Shown here in pieces: positions 17,292-25,406 of a stretch of DNA of 64,000 nucleotides. How positions within the stretch are numbered: the first letter of the stretch is position 1; the number at the start of each line of letters is the position of its first letter. This DNA is from Paraburkholderia atlantica (GTDB lineage Bacteria > Pseudomonadota > Gammaproteobacteria > Burkholderiales > Burkholderiaceae), in contig NZ_WHNQ01000018.1 of NCBI RefSeq assembly GCF_009362785.1, positions 62,001-126,000 of the forward strand, given 5' to 3'. The notes beneath the pieces are model-generated. The model was not told the DNA's origin and made no database searches. It saw only the letters and a program-made list of their open reading frames with translations. A program made the position numbers and the translations under genes.

Positions 17292-17707
17292 ATACGCTCC
17301 ATGATCGCGGTAAAAAAAATGAACGCTCAGCTGCGGAGTTGTGACGGGCACTCCATCCGAAGTCGACAGGCGATATGTCTCGAAAGGTGCGCGTCGAGCG
17401 AAGGTAAGTTTGATATTAAAAGCTGGTCAGCGCTGCGAAGACAAACGCTTTTTTGTGCTTTGCTTTTCAGTTCAGCAGGACAGAGGCGAGCGCATGATTT
17501 GACACGATGTCCGAGGGTGAATTTGAGAAAGCGGCGTATCAGGACTCGATTTGCGCGCTAGCGTGTGACGTACGTAATCGAGTTGTGGATGAAGATAAAC
17601 ATGCGTGCACTGACTTGAACGAAACAGACACCGCGCGAATCTCATCGATACGCGCGGCGTTCTTGCGCTGACGCTTCACAGCGTCAGCGAACCTTCTCAA
17701 AAATGCC
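17292..17707. other. Intergenic region upstream of the ssuCBA operon
   Basis: These 416 bases separate groL from ssuC, both on the minus strand. The left part holds a hairpin after groL (17666-17689). The rest must contain the ssuC promoter, but I could not identify a convincing -35/-10 pair or a CysB-type site by eye. No gene is visible. Confidence 0.5.
17666..17689 (-). terminator. Hairpin after groL
   Basis: CGCTGACGC (17666-17674) and GCGTCAGCG (17681-17689) pair perfectly over 9 bp with a six-base loop, 19 bases beyond the groL stop. There is no T run on the minus strand, so it may be a transcript-stabilising hairpin or a weak terminator. Confidence 0.5.
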
Positions 17708-19345
17708 TTAGAAATCGAACCCTGGTCCCCCCGCGCCCGGACCACCCGGCGCAGCAGGCGCTGCATCCTTGGGTGCTTCGTGCACGGTGGCGTCCGTCGT
17801 CAACAGCAGGCTGGCCACGGATGCCGCGTTTTGCAGCGCGGTACGCGTGACCTTGGTCGGATCGACGACACCCGTTTCGACGAGATCGCCGTACTGACCC
17901 GTGGCGGCGTTGTAGCCATAGTTGCCCGAACCCTCCGCGACCTTGGCGACGATGACGCTCGCTTCCTCGCCTGCATTCGCGACGATCTGGCGCAACGGTT
18001 CTTCGAGCGCACGGCGCACGATGTTGATGCCGGCATTCTGGTCGGCATTTGCGCCCTTCAGTTCGGCGATCGCCTGCTTGACACGGATCAGCGCCACGCC
18101 GCCGCCCGGCACGATGCCTTCTTCGACGGCCGCGCGTGTAGCGTGCAGCGCGTCGTCGACGCGGTCCTTCTTCTCCTTCACTTCGATTTCGGTCGCGCCG
18201 CCCACCTTGATGACTGCCACGCCGCCAGCGAGCTTTGCCACGCGTTCCTGCAGCTTCTCGCGATCGTAGTCCGATGTTGCCTCGGCGATCTGCGCGCGAA
18301 TCTGCTTCACGCGTGCCTCGATGTTGACCTTCTCGCCTGCGCCATCGATAACCGTGGTGTTCTCCTTGCCGACCTCGATGCGCTTGGCCTGGCCGAGTTC
18401 CGCGAGAGTAGCCTTTTCGAGCGTCAGGCCGGTTTCCTCGGCGATCACCAGGCCGCCCGTCAGAATCGCGATGTCTTCGAGCAGTGCCTTGCGACGGTCG
18501 CCAAAACCCGGCGCCTTCACGGCTACTGTCTTCAGGATGCCGCGAATATTGTTGACGACCAGCGTCGCGAGCGCTTCGCCTTCCACGTCTTCCGCGATGA
18601 TCAGCAGCGGGCGTCCTGACTTTGCCACCTGTTCGAGCACGGGCAACAGATCGCGGATGTTGGAGACCTTCTTGTCGTGCAGCAGGATGAACGGCTCTTC
18701 GAGCACGGCGAGCTGGCGGTCCTGATTGTTGATGAAGTACGGCGACAGATAGCCGCGATCGAATTGCAGGCCTTCGACCACGTCGAGTTCATCGGCCAGC
18801 GACTTGCCGTCTTCGACGGTGATCACGCCTTCCTTGCCGACGCGGTCGATCGCTTCCGCAATGCGTTGACCGATCGATTCTTCACCGTTGGCCGAGATGG
18901 TCGCAACCTGTGCAATCTCTTTGCTGGTGGTGGTCGGCTTGCTGATCTTCGCGAGTTCTTCGACGGCGGCGATCACTGCCTTGTCGATGCCGCGCTTCAG
19001 ATCGAGCGGATTGAGACCTGCCGCCACATACTTCTGGCCTTCGCGCACGATGGCCTGCGCGGGCACAGTGGCTGTCGTCGTGCCGTCACCGGCGGCATCG
19101 CTGGTTTTCGACGCCACTTCCTTCACGAGTTGCGCGCCGATGTTCTGCAGCTTGTCCGCAAGCTCGATTTCCTTCGCCACCGATACACCGTCCTTCGTGA
19201 CGATGGGACTGCCGAAACTCCGTTCGAGCACGACGTTACGGCCTTTCGGGCCGAGCGTGACCTTCACCGCATTGGCGAGCAAGTTGACGCCTTCTACCAG
19301 TTTCGAGCGTGCGTGATCGCTGAAGGCGATTTCTTTAGCTGCCGT
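17708..19345 (-). CDS. groL: Chaperonin GroEL, with ACG (or ATC) where the ATG start should be
   Basis: The frame encodes full GroEL. It has AAKEIAFSDHARSKLVEGVN at the N-terminus, VTLGPKGRNVVLE, the ATP-site block AGDGTTTATV, and an intact apical and equatorial domain. With the conserved N-terminus the product is 545-546 residues. However, the codon where ATG is expected, before GCA GCT AAA, is ACG at 19345-19343. The codon before that is ATC (19348-19346), and the only nearby ATG is out of frame and soon stops. GAGGAG lies 6 bases before the ATC and 9 before the ACG. The first in-frame standard alternatives are TTG at LLANAV and later codons, which would remove over 20 residues of the equatorial domain. 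The C-terminus is GGPGAGGPGFDF, without the Met-rich GGM repeats of the main housekeeping GroEL, so this is likely an accessory copy. Confidence 0.88.
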   Translation of the reverse strand, partial: TAAKEIAFSDHARSKLVEGVNLLANAVKVTLGPKGRNVVLERSFGSPIVTKDGVSVAKEIELADKLQNIGAQLVKEVASKTSDAAGDGTTTATVPAQAIVREGQKYVAAGLNPLDLKRGIDKAVIAAVEELAKISKPTTTSKEIAQVATISANGEESIGQRIAEAIDRVGKEGVITVEDGKSLADELDVVEGLQFDRGYLSPYFINNQDRQLAVLEEPFILLHDKKVSNIRDLLPVLEQVAKSGRPLLIIAEDVEGEALATLVVNNIRGILKTVAVKAPGFGDRRKALLEDIAILTGGLVIAEETGLTLEKATLAELGQAKRIEVGKENTTVIDGAGEKVNIEARVKQIRAQIAEATSDYDREKLQERVAKLAGGVAVIKVGGATEIEVKEKKDRVDDALHATRAAVEEGIVPGGGVALIRVKQAIAELKGANADQNAGINIVRRALEEPLRQIVANAGEEASVIVAKVAEGSGNYGYNAATGQYGDLVETGVVDPTKVTRTALQNAASVASLLLTTDATVHEAPKDAAPAAPGGPGAGGPGFDF

Positions 19346-19358
19346 GATTGCATTCTCC

Positions 19359-19649
19359 TCAGGATTGAACGACCGCGACGATATCTTCTTCGCGCAGCAC
19401 CAGCAGTTCGTTGCCGTCGACCTTCACCGACTGGCCCGAGTACTTGCCGAACAGCACACGCTCACCGACCTTCAGGTCGGGTTCGATACGCTTGCCGTCG
19501 TCGCCGCGACGGCCCGGCCCGGCGGCGACGATTTCGCCCTGATCCGGCTTTTCGGCGGCGCTATCGGGAATCACGATGCCCGATGCAGTACGTGTTTCCT
19601 GATCGAGACGCTTCACGATCACGCGATCATGTAACGGACGCAAACTTAT
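19359..19649 (-). CDS. groS: Co-chaperonin GroES, with ATA (or TTG) start
   Basis: The product is a 94-96-residue GroES with LRPLHDRVIVKRLDQETRTA, the mobile-loop region ASGIVIPDSAAEKP, and GKYSGQSVKVDGNELLVL. It caps the GroEL ring. In relatives the protein begins M-x-LRPLHDR; here the aligned start codon is ATA (19649-19647), followed by AGT TTG CGT. The TTG at 19643 is a legal start, but AAGGA lies 8 bases before the ATA and 14 before the TTG, so spacing favours ATA. The stop overlaps the Shine-Dalgarno region of groL, suggesting coupling. Transcription starts from a promoter overlapping a CIRCE element at 19689-19715. Confidence 0.88.
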   Translation of the reverse strand: MSLRPLHDRVIVKRLDQETRTASGIVIPDSAAEKPDQGEIVAAGPGRRGDDGKRIEPDLKVGERVLFGKYSGQSVKVDGNELLVLREEDIVAVVQS

Positions 19650-19688
19650 CTGTTTCTTCCTTCAAGGCATAGAGAAATGGGAATCTCG

Positions 19689-19715
19689 CTGGCACTCTCA
19701 TGCGGCGAGTGCTGA
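19689..19715 (-). promoter_or_regulatory. CIRCE operator (HrcA binding site) of groESL
   Basis: On the minus strand TCAGCACTC, nine bases, then GAGTGCCAG gives 7 of 9 symmetric positions of the CIRCE consensus (TTAGCACTC-N9-GAGTGCTAA), with the core GCACTC-N9-GAGTGC perfect. It lies 40-66 bases upstream of groS and just downstream of a -10 box, as expected for repression by HrcA. Confidence 0.92.
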
Positions 19716-19725
19716 CTGAGAGCCG

Positions 19726-19755
19726 AGTATAAAAAGCGCTCTGTGCGCGCTCCAA
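19726..19755 (-). promoter_or_regulatory. Predicted vegetative promoter of groESL
   Basis: On the minus strand TTGGAG (19755-19750) and TATACT (19731-19726) are separated by 18 bases and lie directly upstream of the CIRCE element. The pattern is sigma-70-like rather than sigma-32. Confidence 0.6.
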
Positions 19756-19930
19756 TAATCGTTTTGCAGAAACTTAACCGGCCGCACGAGATTAGCAATA
19801 CACGTAGCGGGCTTAAGACGTCAAGCCGCGCTACACGGTTTGGCGCATATCGTTATCGGCTTTTGTTGGTTGCAGCGGAGTGTTGGCGGCGCTTAGTCTG
19901 CAGGGCTCTTAACCTGTCCGGAGACTGTCG

Positions 19931-21214
19931 ATGAGTACGATTCCCGCCGCCCCGCACGACGCCGCCAGCGGCGCCGACGACGCGGAACTCGACGCGCGCT
20001 TTGCGCCCGTATTCGAGCGGATTGCCGCCGGTAGTATCGAGCGCGAGCAGAATCGGGAACTCGCCTACGATGCCGTGCGCTGGCTGAAAGAAGCGGGATT
20101 TACTGCGTTGCGCGTGCCGAATCGTTACGGCGGCAGCGGCGTGAGCCTGCCGCAGTTCTTTCGTCTGTTGACGCGCCTTGGCGAGGCCGATTCGAATCTG
20201 CCGCAGATCTTGCGGCTGAATTCGGGCTTTATCGAAAGCCGGCTCGAAAGCGATGACGAAGCACTGCGCGAGCGCTGGCTGCCGAAGATCGCCGCGGGCG
20301 AAACCATTGGTGCGGCGATCTCCGAGCGTACTGGCAGCACGCACAACACCGTCACGCTGGTGGCCGACAAAGGCGGCAACGGCTGGTGGCTGAACGGCGA
20401 AAAGTACTACAGCACGGGCACGCTCTACGCGGACTGGATCGACGTTGCCGCGCATGACGGCACCGACGACGTGCGCGTCGTGGTGCGCGCGGACGCACCG
20501 GGTGTCGCGCGCATCGACGATTGGGACGGCTTTGGCCAGCGTCTGACGGCCAGCGGCACGACGCGCTTCGAGTCGGTGCATGTGAAAGACGAACAGCTGC
20601 TGGTGCGCTACAAGGCGTCGGAGCCGCGCCGCAATACTTCATTGACGGCGTTCTATCAGACCGTCCATCTCGCGACGCTGACAGGCATTGCGCGCGCCGT
20701 GCTACGTGACGGCGTGGCCTTTGCGCAGGCGCACACGCGCACGTTCGGCGTGCCTGGCCGCTCCAGTCCGCGTGACAATCCGCTTGTGCATCGTGTCATC
20801 GGGCGTCTCGCGAGTCTCGCGTATTCGGCGGAGAGCATCACGGCATCCGTCGCACGTTCGCTGGAAAGCGCGTATCAGGCGCGACTCGCGGGACACGCGA
20901 CGCAGGAAACCTATATCGCGCTCGACATCGAAGCGTACCAGGCACAGCAGATCGTGATCGAGCAGGTGCTGGAGGCGGCAACGCTGGTCTTCGAAGTGGG
21001 CGGCGCGTCAGCAACCAGTGAGACACGACGGCTGGACCGTCACTGGCGAAATGCGCGCGTGCTGGCATCGCATAATCCCGCGATCCAGCGTGAAGCGGCC
21101 GTGGGCAATTATCATCTGAACGGCACGCCTTCCAATGAACGCTTCAGCCTCGCGCATTCGCGCAATGAGCTGGAGCGCGCAGCAACGGATAGCGCGGTTG
21201 CTGTCAACGGATAA
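19931..21214 (+). CDS. DszC-like acyl-CoA-dehydrogenase-fold flavoprotein
   Basis: A 427-residue flavoprotein with RVPNRYGGSGVSLPQFF, a block with LPQILRLNSGFIESRLES, GAAISERTGSTHNTVTLV, NGEKYYSTGTLYADWIDV, IDDWDGFGQRLTASGTTRF, and LDRHWRNARVLASHNPAIQR. The ASHNP ending groups it with the protein at 13368-14615, separate from the two SfnB-like enzymes. It probably uses reduced flavin and O2 on a small organosulfur compound. It is divergent from groESL and ends in a hairpin terminator 19 bases after its stop, so it is likely monocistronic. Confidence 0.82.
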   Translation: MSTIPAAPHDAASGADDAELDARFAPVFERIAAGSIEREQNRELAYDAVRWLKEAGFTALRVPNRYGGSGVSLPQFFRLLTRLGEADSNLPQILRLNSGFIESRLESDDEALRERWLPKIAAGETIGAAISERTGSTHNTVTLVADKGGNGWWLNGEKYYSTGTLYADWIDVAAHDGTDDVRVVVRADAPGVARIDDWDGFGQRLTASGTTRFESVHVKDEQLLVRYKASEPRRNTSLTAFYQTVHLATLTGIARAVLRDGVAFAQAHTRTFGVPGRSSPRDNPLVHRVIGRLASLAYSAESITASVARSLESAYQARLAGHATQETYIALDIEAYQAQQIVIEQVLEAATLVFEVGGASATSETRRLDRHWRNARVLASHNPAIQREAAVGNYHLNGTPSNERFSLAHSRNELERAATDSAVAVNG

Positions 21215-21232
21215 CGCGGATTGAACCGTGAG

Positions 21233-21259
21233 AAGGTGCATCTCGTCGAGATGCGCCTT
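21233..21259 (+). terminator. Hairpin after the DszC-like gene
   Basis: AAGGTGCATCT (21233-21243) pairs with AGATGCGCCTT (21249-21259) over 11 bp, with one T-G wobble and a five-base loop. It lies between a plus-strand stop and the stop of a minus-strand remnant, so it may serve both directions. Confidence 0.6.
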
Positions 21260-21278
21260 GCCGCCGAGATGACGGCGC

Positions 21279-21535
21279 TTAGAACGTGAACTGTCCTTCA
21301 GCAGCAAACGCAGCCAACGGATTGCGCGGACTCGGCGATTCGCGCTTCTGCAACCCTTCAGGCAACGACGATTTGTCGCCCGCACGGCCGATGGCGATAG
21401 CGGCTTCGACGGCGTAATCATCGGGGATGGCGACGTCCGCGCGGATGCGCTCGCGTTCGATACCGGCAAGACCGTGCGCCTTCCAGCCGGACAAGCTCGC
21501 CTGCAGCGCGAAATAGCGACAGGCACGAATCCAAA
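21279..21535 (-). pseudogene. C-terminal remnant of a nitroreductase-family protein
   Basis: About 85 codons on the minus strand read YFALQASLSGWKAHGLAGIE, then RADVAIPDDYAVEAAIAIGR, and end ASPRNPLAAFAAEGQFTF-like text before TAA at 21281. This resembles the last part of an FMN-dependent nitroreductase (LQAxLxGWxAHGMxGF, hVPDDYxVEAAIAIGRxG). The N-terminal two thirds are missing: upstream of about 21535 the similarity ends in unrelated sequence. It is presumably inactive. An intact homologue might have been a flavin reductase partner for the monooxygenases, but that is speculation. Confidence 0.6.
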
Positions 21536-21628
21536 CAATGTTTGTGCCTAAGCAGTGTCGCGCATATTTGCGCAGCCGGGCCGAGCAGCTTCGAACGGCC
21601 GGTTCATACATCGTCCACGCGTTGCAAA

Positions 21629-21658
21629 GCAATGCACAAATGCTTGTTTGTGCATTGC
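21629..21658. promoter_or_regulatory. Perfect 12-bp inverted repeat upstream of the 74-residue gene
   Basis: GCAATGCACAAA (21629-21640) and TTTGTGCATTGC (21647-21658) are exact complements separated by six bases. The repeat centre lies about 66 bases before the ATG at 21710, where an operator for a dimeric regulator would be expected. It could also fold as a hairpin in RNA. Confidence 0.6.
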
Positions 21659-21709
21659 CACCGCACTGACTAGATTCAACTGATATTGCCACGAGCAGGA
21701 GGGCGCGTC

Positions 21710-21934
21710 ATGTCGATGAGCCTCGCATCGTTTTACCGTCTGGCCGTGCTTCATCCGTTGGAATTCGTGCGTCAGCGCGCGCAGGCGCGGCCTGTGCCGT
21801 CTGTACCGGAGCATACGTGTAAGGACGATCCGGAGCGCCTCGAACGCATTGCCCGCTATGCGCGCGCCGGCTACTTCAACATCACAGTCACATCCGGTTC
21901 TTGTCAGATCATCGGCGAAATAGCGCCGGACTGA
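21710..21934 (+). CDS. Uncharacterised 74-residue protein preceding a CmcJ/NvfI-type gene
   Basis: I do not recognise this protein. It has a strong ribosome site, AGGAGG, eight bases before the ATG at 21710, and normal codon use. The N-terminal half is amphipathic (ASFYRLAVLHPLEFVRQRAQ), with a proline-rich hinge PVPSVP and two cysteines, Cys37 in EHTCKDD and Cys65 in TSGSCQIIG. The C-terminal half (ARAGYFNITVTSGSCQIIGE) looks like a short beta hairpin. No signal peptide or membrane helix is evident. It lies 32 bases before the CmcJ/NvfI-type gene and behind a 12-bp palindrome, so the two are probably co-transcribed. It might be a partner subunit, a small regulator or a precursor peptide. Confidence 0.7.
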   Translation: MSMSLASFYRLAVLHPLEFVRQRAQARPVPSVPEHTCKDDPERLERIARYARAGYFNITVTSGSCQIIGEIAPD

Positions 21935-21966
21935 ATTCGTCCACTCGCAGGCATGGAGCGTAACTC

Positions 21967-22797
21967 ATGAGCGATGTCGTCATTGAACAGCCGGCCGTCG
22001 TCGAAGCCGCCTTGAACTATCTCGTCGCGACGGGGGAAAAGCCCGCTACCTACGCTTATGAGCCGCCTGCTGGCGTGCCGCAGCGCAGTGGCGTGTATCG
22101 GACGCAGCGTGTGAACATCATCAATGCGCGGGTTTCGCCACCGCCGGGTGGTTTATCGCTGGACCGCAACGGTTTCGAGTTGCGGCAGCACGCGAGCGTG
22201 CTCAGCGATTTCACGGACCCTGCTGCGATAGAACGCATTTACTATCCGGAGTCGGAGGCGCTGCTAAGGGGCTGGACGGGCGCGAAGCGCGCCGTCATCT
22301 TCGATCACACGATTCGCGACGGCCATGCGGCGCGTCCAGGCACCGTGCGCGAGCCGGTCAAGTTCATTCACAACGACCAGACCTTCGTGTCGGGTCCGCG
22401 CCGCGTGCGCGATCACCTGCCGCCGCATGAAGCGGAAGAACTGCTCAAGGGCAGGGTGGCGATCGTCAACCTGTGGCGTCCCATCGGATCGACGGTCGAA
22501 TCGTCGCCGCTGGCGTTGTGCGATGCGCGCAGTATTGCGCCGACCGATCTGGTGCCGTCGGATCTGATCTATCAGGACAAGGTCGGCGAGACCTATGCGT
22601 TCGTGTACAACCCGAAGCATCACTGGTACTACTTCCCGCTGATGACGCCGAAAGAAGTGCTGCTGCTGAAGATCTACGATTCCGCCGGCGACGACATCGC
22701 GCGGCTGACGGCGCATACGGCATTCGATGATCCGTCGTCACCGCCGGATGCAAGGCCGCGTCGGAGTATTGAGCTGCGTGCGCTATTGTTTTTCTGA
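21967..22797 (+). CDS. CmcJ/NvfI-family oxidoreductase (2-oxoglutarate/Fe(II)-type fold)
   Basis: The 276-residue product resembles the CmcJ/NvfI/gibberellin-desaturase-like family, often annotated as a methyltransferase but related to non-heme iron 2-oxoglutarate enzymes. The features are VNIINARVSPPPGGLSLDRN near the N-terminus, IFDHTIRDG, the presumed HxD metal motif in FIHNDQT, VAIVNLWRPIGSTVESSPLA, and the late block KHHWYYFPLMTPKEVLLLKI with the distal histidine, then IYDS. The family catalyses varied oxidations in secondary metabolism; its natural substrate here is unknown. The neighbours deal with organosulfur compounds, so an oxygenolytic C-S cleavage is possible but unproven. Confidence 0.78.
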   Translation: MSDVVIEQPAVVEAALNYLVATGEKPATYAYEPPAGVPQRSGVYRTQRVNIINARVSPPPGGLSLDRNGFELRQHASVLSDFTDPAAIERIYYPESEALLRGWTGAKRAVIFDHTIRDGHAARPGTVREPVKFIHNDQTFVSGPRRVRDHLPPHEAEELLKGRVAIVNLWRPIGSTVESSPLALCDARSIAPTDLVPSDLIYQDKVGETYAFVYNPKHHWYYFPLMTPKEVLLLKIYDSAGDDIARLTAHTAFDDPSSPPDARPRRSIELRALLFF

Positions 22798-22916
22798 CGC
22801 TTGCCGGAGCGTGCACGGGAATCTGCCTCCCGTGCCGCCAAACGAGAACAGCAGCGCATCCATCGGGACGCACCGGTTCACCTCGTGTCAACAACGCATC
22901 GGCGTGATACAGGGAT

Positions 22917-23735
22917 CTACTGATCCCGCACCGCCACGTCACTCGACAGGCGCGCGGCAATGGCGCGCGCCGCGAGATCCAGCAGAAAACCCAGTACGCC
23001 GATCACGAGGATGACGGCCGTCAGCTCCGAATACGCGAGCCGGTCGCGGGTATCGAGAATCAGATAACCGAGTCCCGCGCTCACGCCGAGCATTTCCGCA
23101 GGCACCAGCACGATCCACAAGATGCCGATAGCGAGTCGCACGCCAGTGAGCACATGCGCAGCGACGCCCGGGACATAGATATGCCAGAGCATTTCCGCAC
23201 GTGTGGCGGCGAGGCTTTCGCCAAGCTGGATCCAGCGCTGGTCCAGATGTGCGACACCCGACGCCGTGCTCATCACGAGCGGCCAGACAGCGGCGAACGC
23301 GAGCAGAAAATACACCGCACGATCGCCAACGCCGAGCGACATCACGGCCAGCGGCATCCACGAGAGCGGCGAGATCATGCGCAAAAACTGCAACGTGGGC
23401 GAGAGAGTCTGTTCAAGCCAACGCAGACGGCCGATCGCGAAGCCCAAGGGCACGCCGACCACGACCGCCCATGCAAGTCCGACGGCGATTCGCTTGAGGC
23501 TGGTCGCCACATGCACCAGCAGCTGATCGCTGGTGATGAGGGCGGGCAGGGCTTCCAGTGCGCGCTGCGGGGCGAACTGTGCGGCCATCGCATTGTGGCC
23601 CGCGAGCAGCGTGACGGCCAGCCACCAGAGCGCCAACGTGGCGGCCAGGCCCGCGACGCCGAGCGCGACACTGCGCCAATGCGCGGACGCCGGTGCCCGG
23701 CGCCGCGCGGGCGACGAAGCCTCACGGACTAGCAC
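22917..23735 (-). CDS. SsuC/TauC-like ABC transporter permease
   Basis: A 272-residue inner-membrane permease with about six transmembrane segments and an EAA loop at IQLGESLAATRAEMLWHIYV. The block RMISPLSWMPLAVMSLGVGD is typical of sulfonate/taurine/nitrate permeases. I choose the GTG at 23735 because it lies two bases after the stop of the upstream binding-protein remnant; longer starts would run into that gene. Its binding protein is truncated and no ATPase gene is adjacent, so it is now an orphan unless it borrows parts from ssuAB. Confidence 0.8.
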   Translation of the reverse strand: MLVREASSPARRRAPASAHWRSVALGVAGLAATLALWWLAVTLLAGHNAMAAQFAPQRALEALPALITSDQLLVHVATSLKRIAVGLAWAVVVGVPLGFAIGRLRWLEQTLSPTLQFLRMISPLSWMPLAVMSLGVGDRAVYFLLAFAAVWPLVMSTASGVAHLDQRWIQLGESLAATRAEMLWHIYVPGVAAHVLTGVRLAIGILWIVLVPAEMLGVSAGLGYLILDTRDRLAYSELTAVILVIGVLGFLLDLAARAIAARLSSDVAVRDQ

Positions 23736-23736
23736 G

Positions 23737-24035
23737 CTAGACAAGGATCGTCTCCTTGCGCGTATAGCCCGCCTCCTGACGGAACGCCGACAGGCCACCC
23801 GATGCTTCGATGCTTTTCTTCACGAAGCGGTCGTCGACGAGATCGCTTGCGACCTGTTTCGGATCGAGCGATGCGAGGAACTGGCTCGCGCCTTCCACCT
23901 GGGTCGCTTTCAGCCGGCGCACGAGTTCTTCCGTGTAGCTCGGATACGGATACGGCTGGAAATCGATGCGTCTCGAGCCCCAGTCCGCGTGCTGGATGGC
24001 ATGGTCGCCCAGATAGCGCGCCGCTGCTGTTTCAG
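23737..24035 (-). pseudogene. C-terminal remnant of an ABC solute-binding protein
   Basis: About 98 codons encode only the end of a NitT/TauT-type binding protein: YLGDHAIQHADWGSRRIDFQ, then YPSYTEELVRRLKATQVEGA, ending RKETILV. The stop at 23739-23737 is followed by the permease start. Upstream the similarity ends at 24021-24036, where a SnaA-type remnant begins on the other strand. About 230 residues, including the signal peptide, are lost. Confidence 0.75.
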
Positions 24036-24719
24036 GCAGGCGGTTCAGAACGCGGCACACGTTTCGCGGCCCAGCACGCGGAGTGCATTTTTCTCGGCGC
24101 ACCGACGCGTAACGGCCTGTGCAAAGCCGCGCAGAGCGTGCGCACTGCACTCGCCGAAGCGGGCCGCGCGCCAGATAGTGCGCGGCTCTTTGCGATGTTG
24201 ACCGTGATCGTCGATGAAACGGCGGAGCAGGCGCAGGCCCGTTACGCTGAATATCGTGAGCGCGCGAGCTACGAAGGTGCGCTCGCGCTGCTGTCGGGCT
24301 GGACGGGTATCGACCTGTCGCGCTACCAGCTGCACGATACGCTCGCCTATGTCGATACCGACGCGGGCCAGTCGGCGCTCGCCTCATTCAGCAAGCTCGA
24401 TCCCGACAAGGTGTGGACGGTGCGCGATGCTGTTGAGTTCGTGTCGATCGGGGGACGCGGTGCAGTGGTGGTGGGCGATGCATCGCAGGTCGCGGATGAA
24501 CTGCAGGCGATTGTCGAGGAAACGGGTATCGATGGTTTCAACCTGACATGGGTCGAGTCGCCGCGCACGTTCCGCGACATCGTGCGCTATCTCGTGCCTG
24601 AATTGCAGCGCCGCGGCGCGTACAAGACTCGTTACGACGAAGGCACGTTGCGCGAGAAACTGCTGGGCGGTGACCGTTATCTGAGCGCGCCGCATACCGG
24701 CGCGAGCTACCGGCGTTGA
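24021..24719 (+). pseudogene. C-terminal half of a SnaA/NtaA-type FMNH2-dependent monooxygenase
   Basis: The plus-strand frame from 24021 reads PLLFQAGGSERGTRFAAQHA and continues to GTLREKLLGGDRYLSAPHTG, ASYRR and TGA at 24717. It matches the last 232 residues of the SnaA-type enzymes at 9586 and 38702 (VLFQAGSSGRGQ..., ETGIDGFNLT, VPELQRRGAYKT). The first half, with the FMN-site strands, is absent, and the break coincides with the truncated binding-protein gene on the other strand. The frame itself has no internal stop, which suggests a fairly recent deletion. Confidence 0.85.
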
Positions 24720-24763
24720 TCCCACTGAGCGTTTCCCGCGCTCGCGCAACGTGTGTCGTCAGA

Positions 24764-25372
24764 TCAGGTGGCGGTGAATGCGCTGGCGACGTGTAGCGTA
24801 TGCGAATAAACTGCACCTGCACGCAGAACAACGACGATTGCGTACGCTTCGTCGAGCGCCTCGACGTGTTCATCGGCGTCGAGCGCCCGCTGGTGAAAAA
24901 GTCGGCGGCGGGCTTCGTTTGCTTGTGTATAGGCGACTGCTGCCGCAACGATGGAGACGAAGCCAGCCTTGAGCGCATCGGTGTCGAGGACGGCTCGCAG
25001 AAAATCGGCTCGCGCGGACGCGATAGGCTTGCCAGCCAGATGCGCTTCGTTGTCGAGCGTGAAGCCTTCCTTGCCGAAGGAGAGCGCCGCATCGCCAAGC
25101 GATTCCAGCGCTGCCGCGATATAGCTCACGGCGAACGCCTCCTGCTCCGATGCGCCGAATTTGCGCGCCAGTTCCGCATGATGTTCGATACAGAACACGC
25201 AGCGCGTCACCTGCGCCACTGCAACTGCCACGAGATGCTTGTCCCTCTCGGACAGATGCCCGTCGCGCCATACAGGCGCGGACAGCGCCCGAAAGGCCTT
25301 CGGGCCTGCATGCTTACGTTCGAGTGCGCCGAGCAGGCGCGCTTCTTCCGCATGGGTACGGTCTTGACTCAT
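24764..25372 (-). CDS. AhpD/carboxymuconolactone decarboxylase-family protein
   Basis: A 202-residue protein with the AhpD redox motif CxxCxxxH at Cys58-Val-Phe-Cys61-Ile-Glu-His-His65, preceded by DKHLVAVAVAQVTR. The family includes alkylhydroperoxidase AhpD and carboxymuconolactone decarboxylases; the CxxC motif favours peroxidase or disulfide chemistry. Most AhpD-like proteins have 150-190 residues. It lies 35 bases before an MFS gene on the same strand (reading minus, the MFS gene is upstream), so both may be co-transcribed. The physiological oxidant is unknown. Confidence 0.82.
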   Translation of the reverse strand: MSQDRTHAEEARLLGALERKHAGPKAFRALSAPVWRDGHLSERDKHLVAVAVAQVTRCVFCIEHHAELARKFGASEQEAFAVSYIAAALESLGDAALSFGKEGFTLDNEAHLAGKPIASARADFLRAVLDTDALKAGFVSIVAAAVAYTQANEARRRLFHQRALDADEHVEALDEAYAIVVVLRAGAVYSHTLHVASAFTAT

Positions 25373-25406
25373 TGATTCCTATTCCTCTTCCTTTTACCAG
25401 TCAGCG

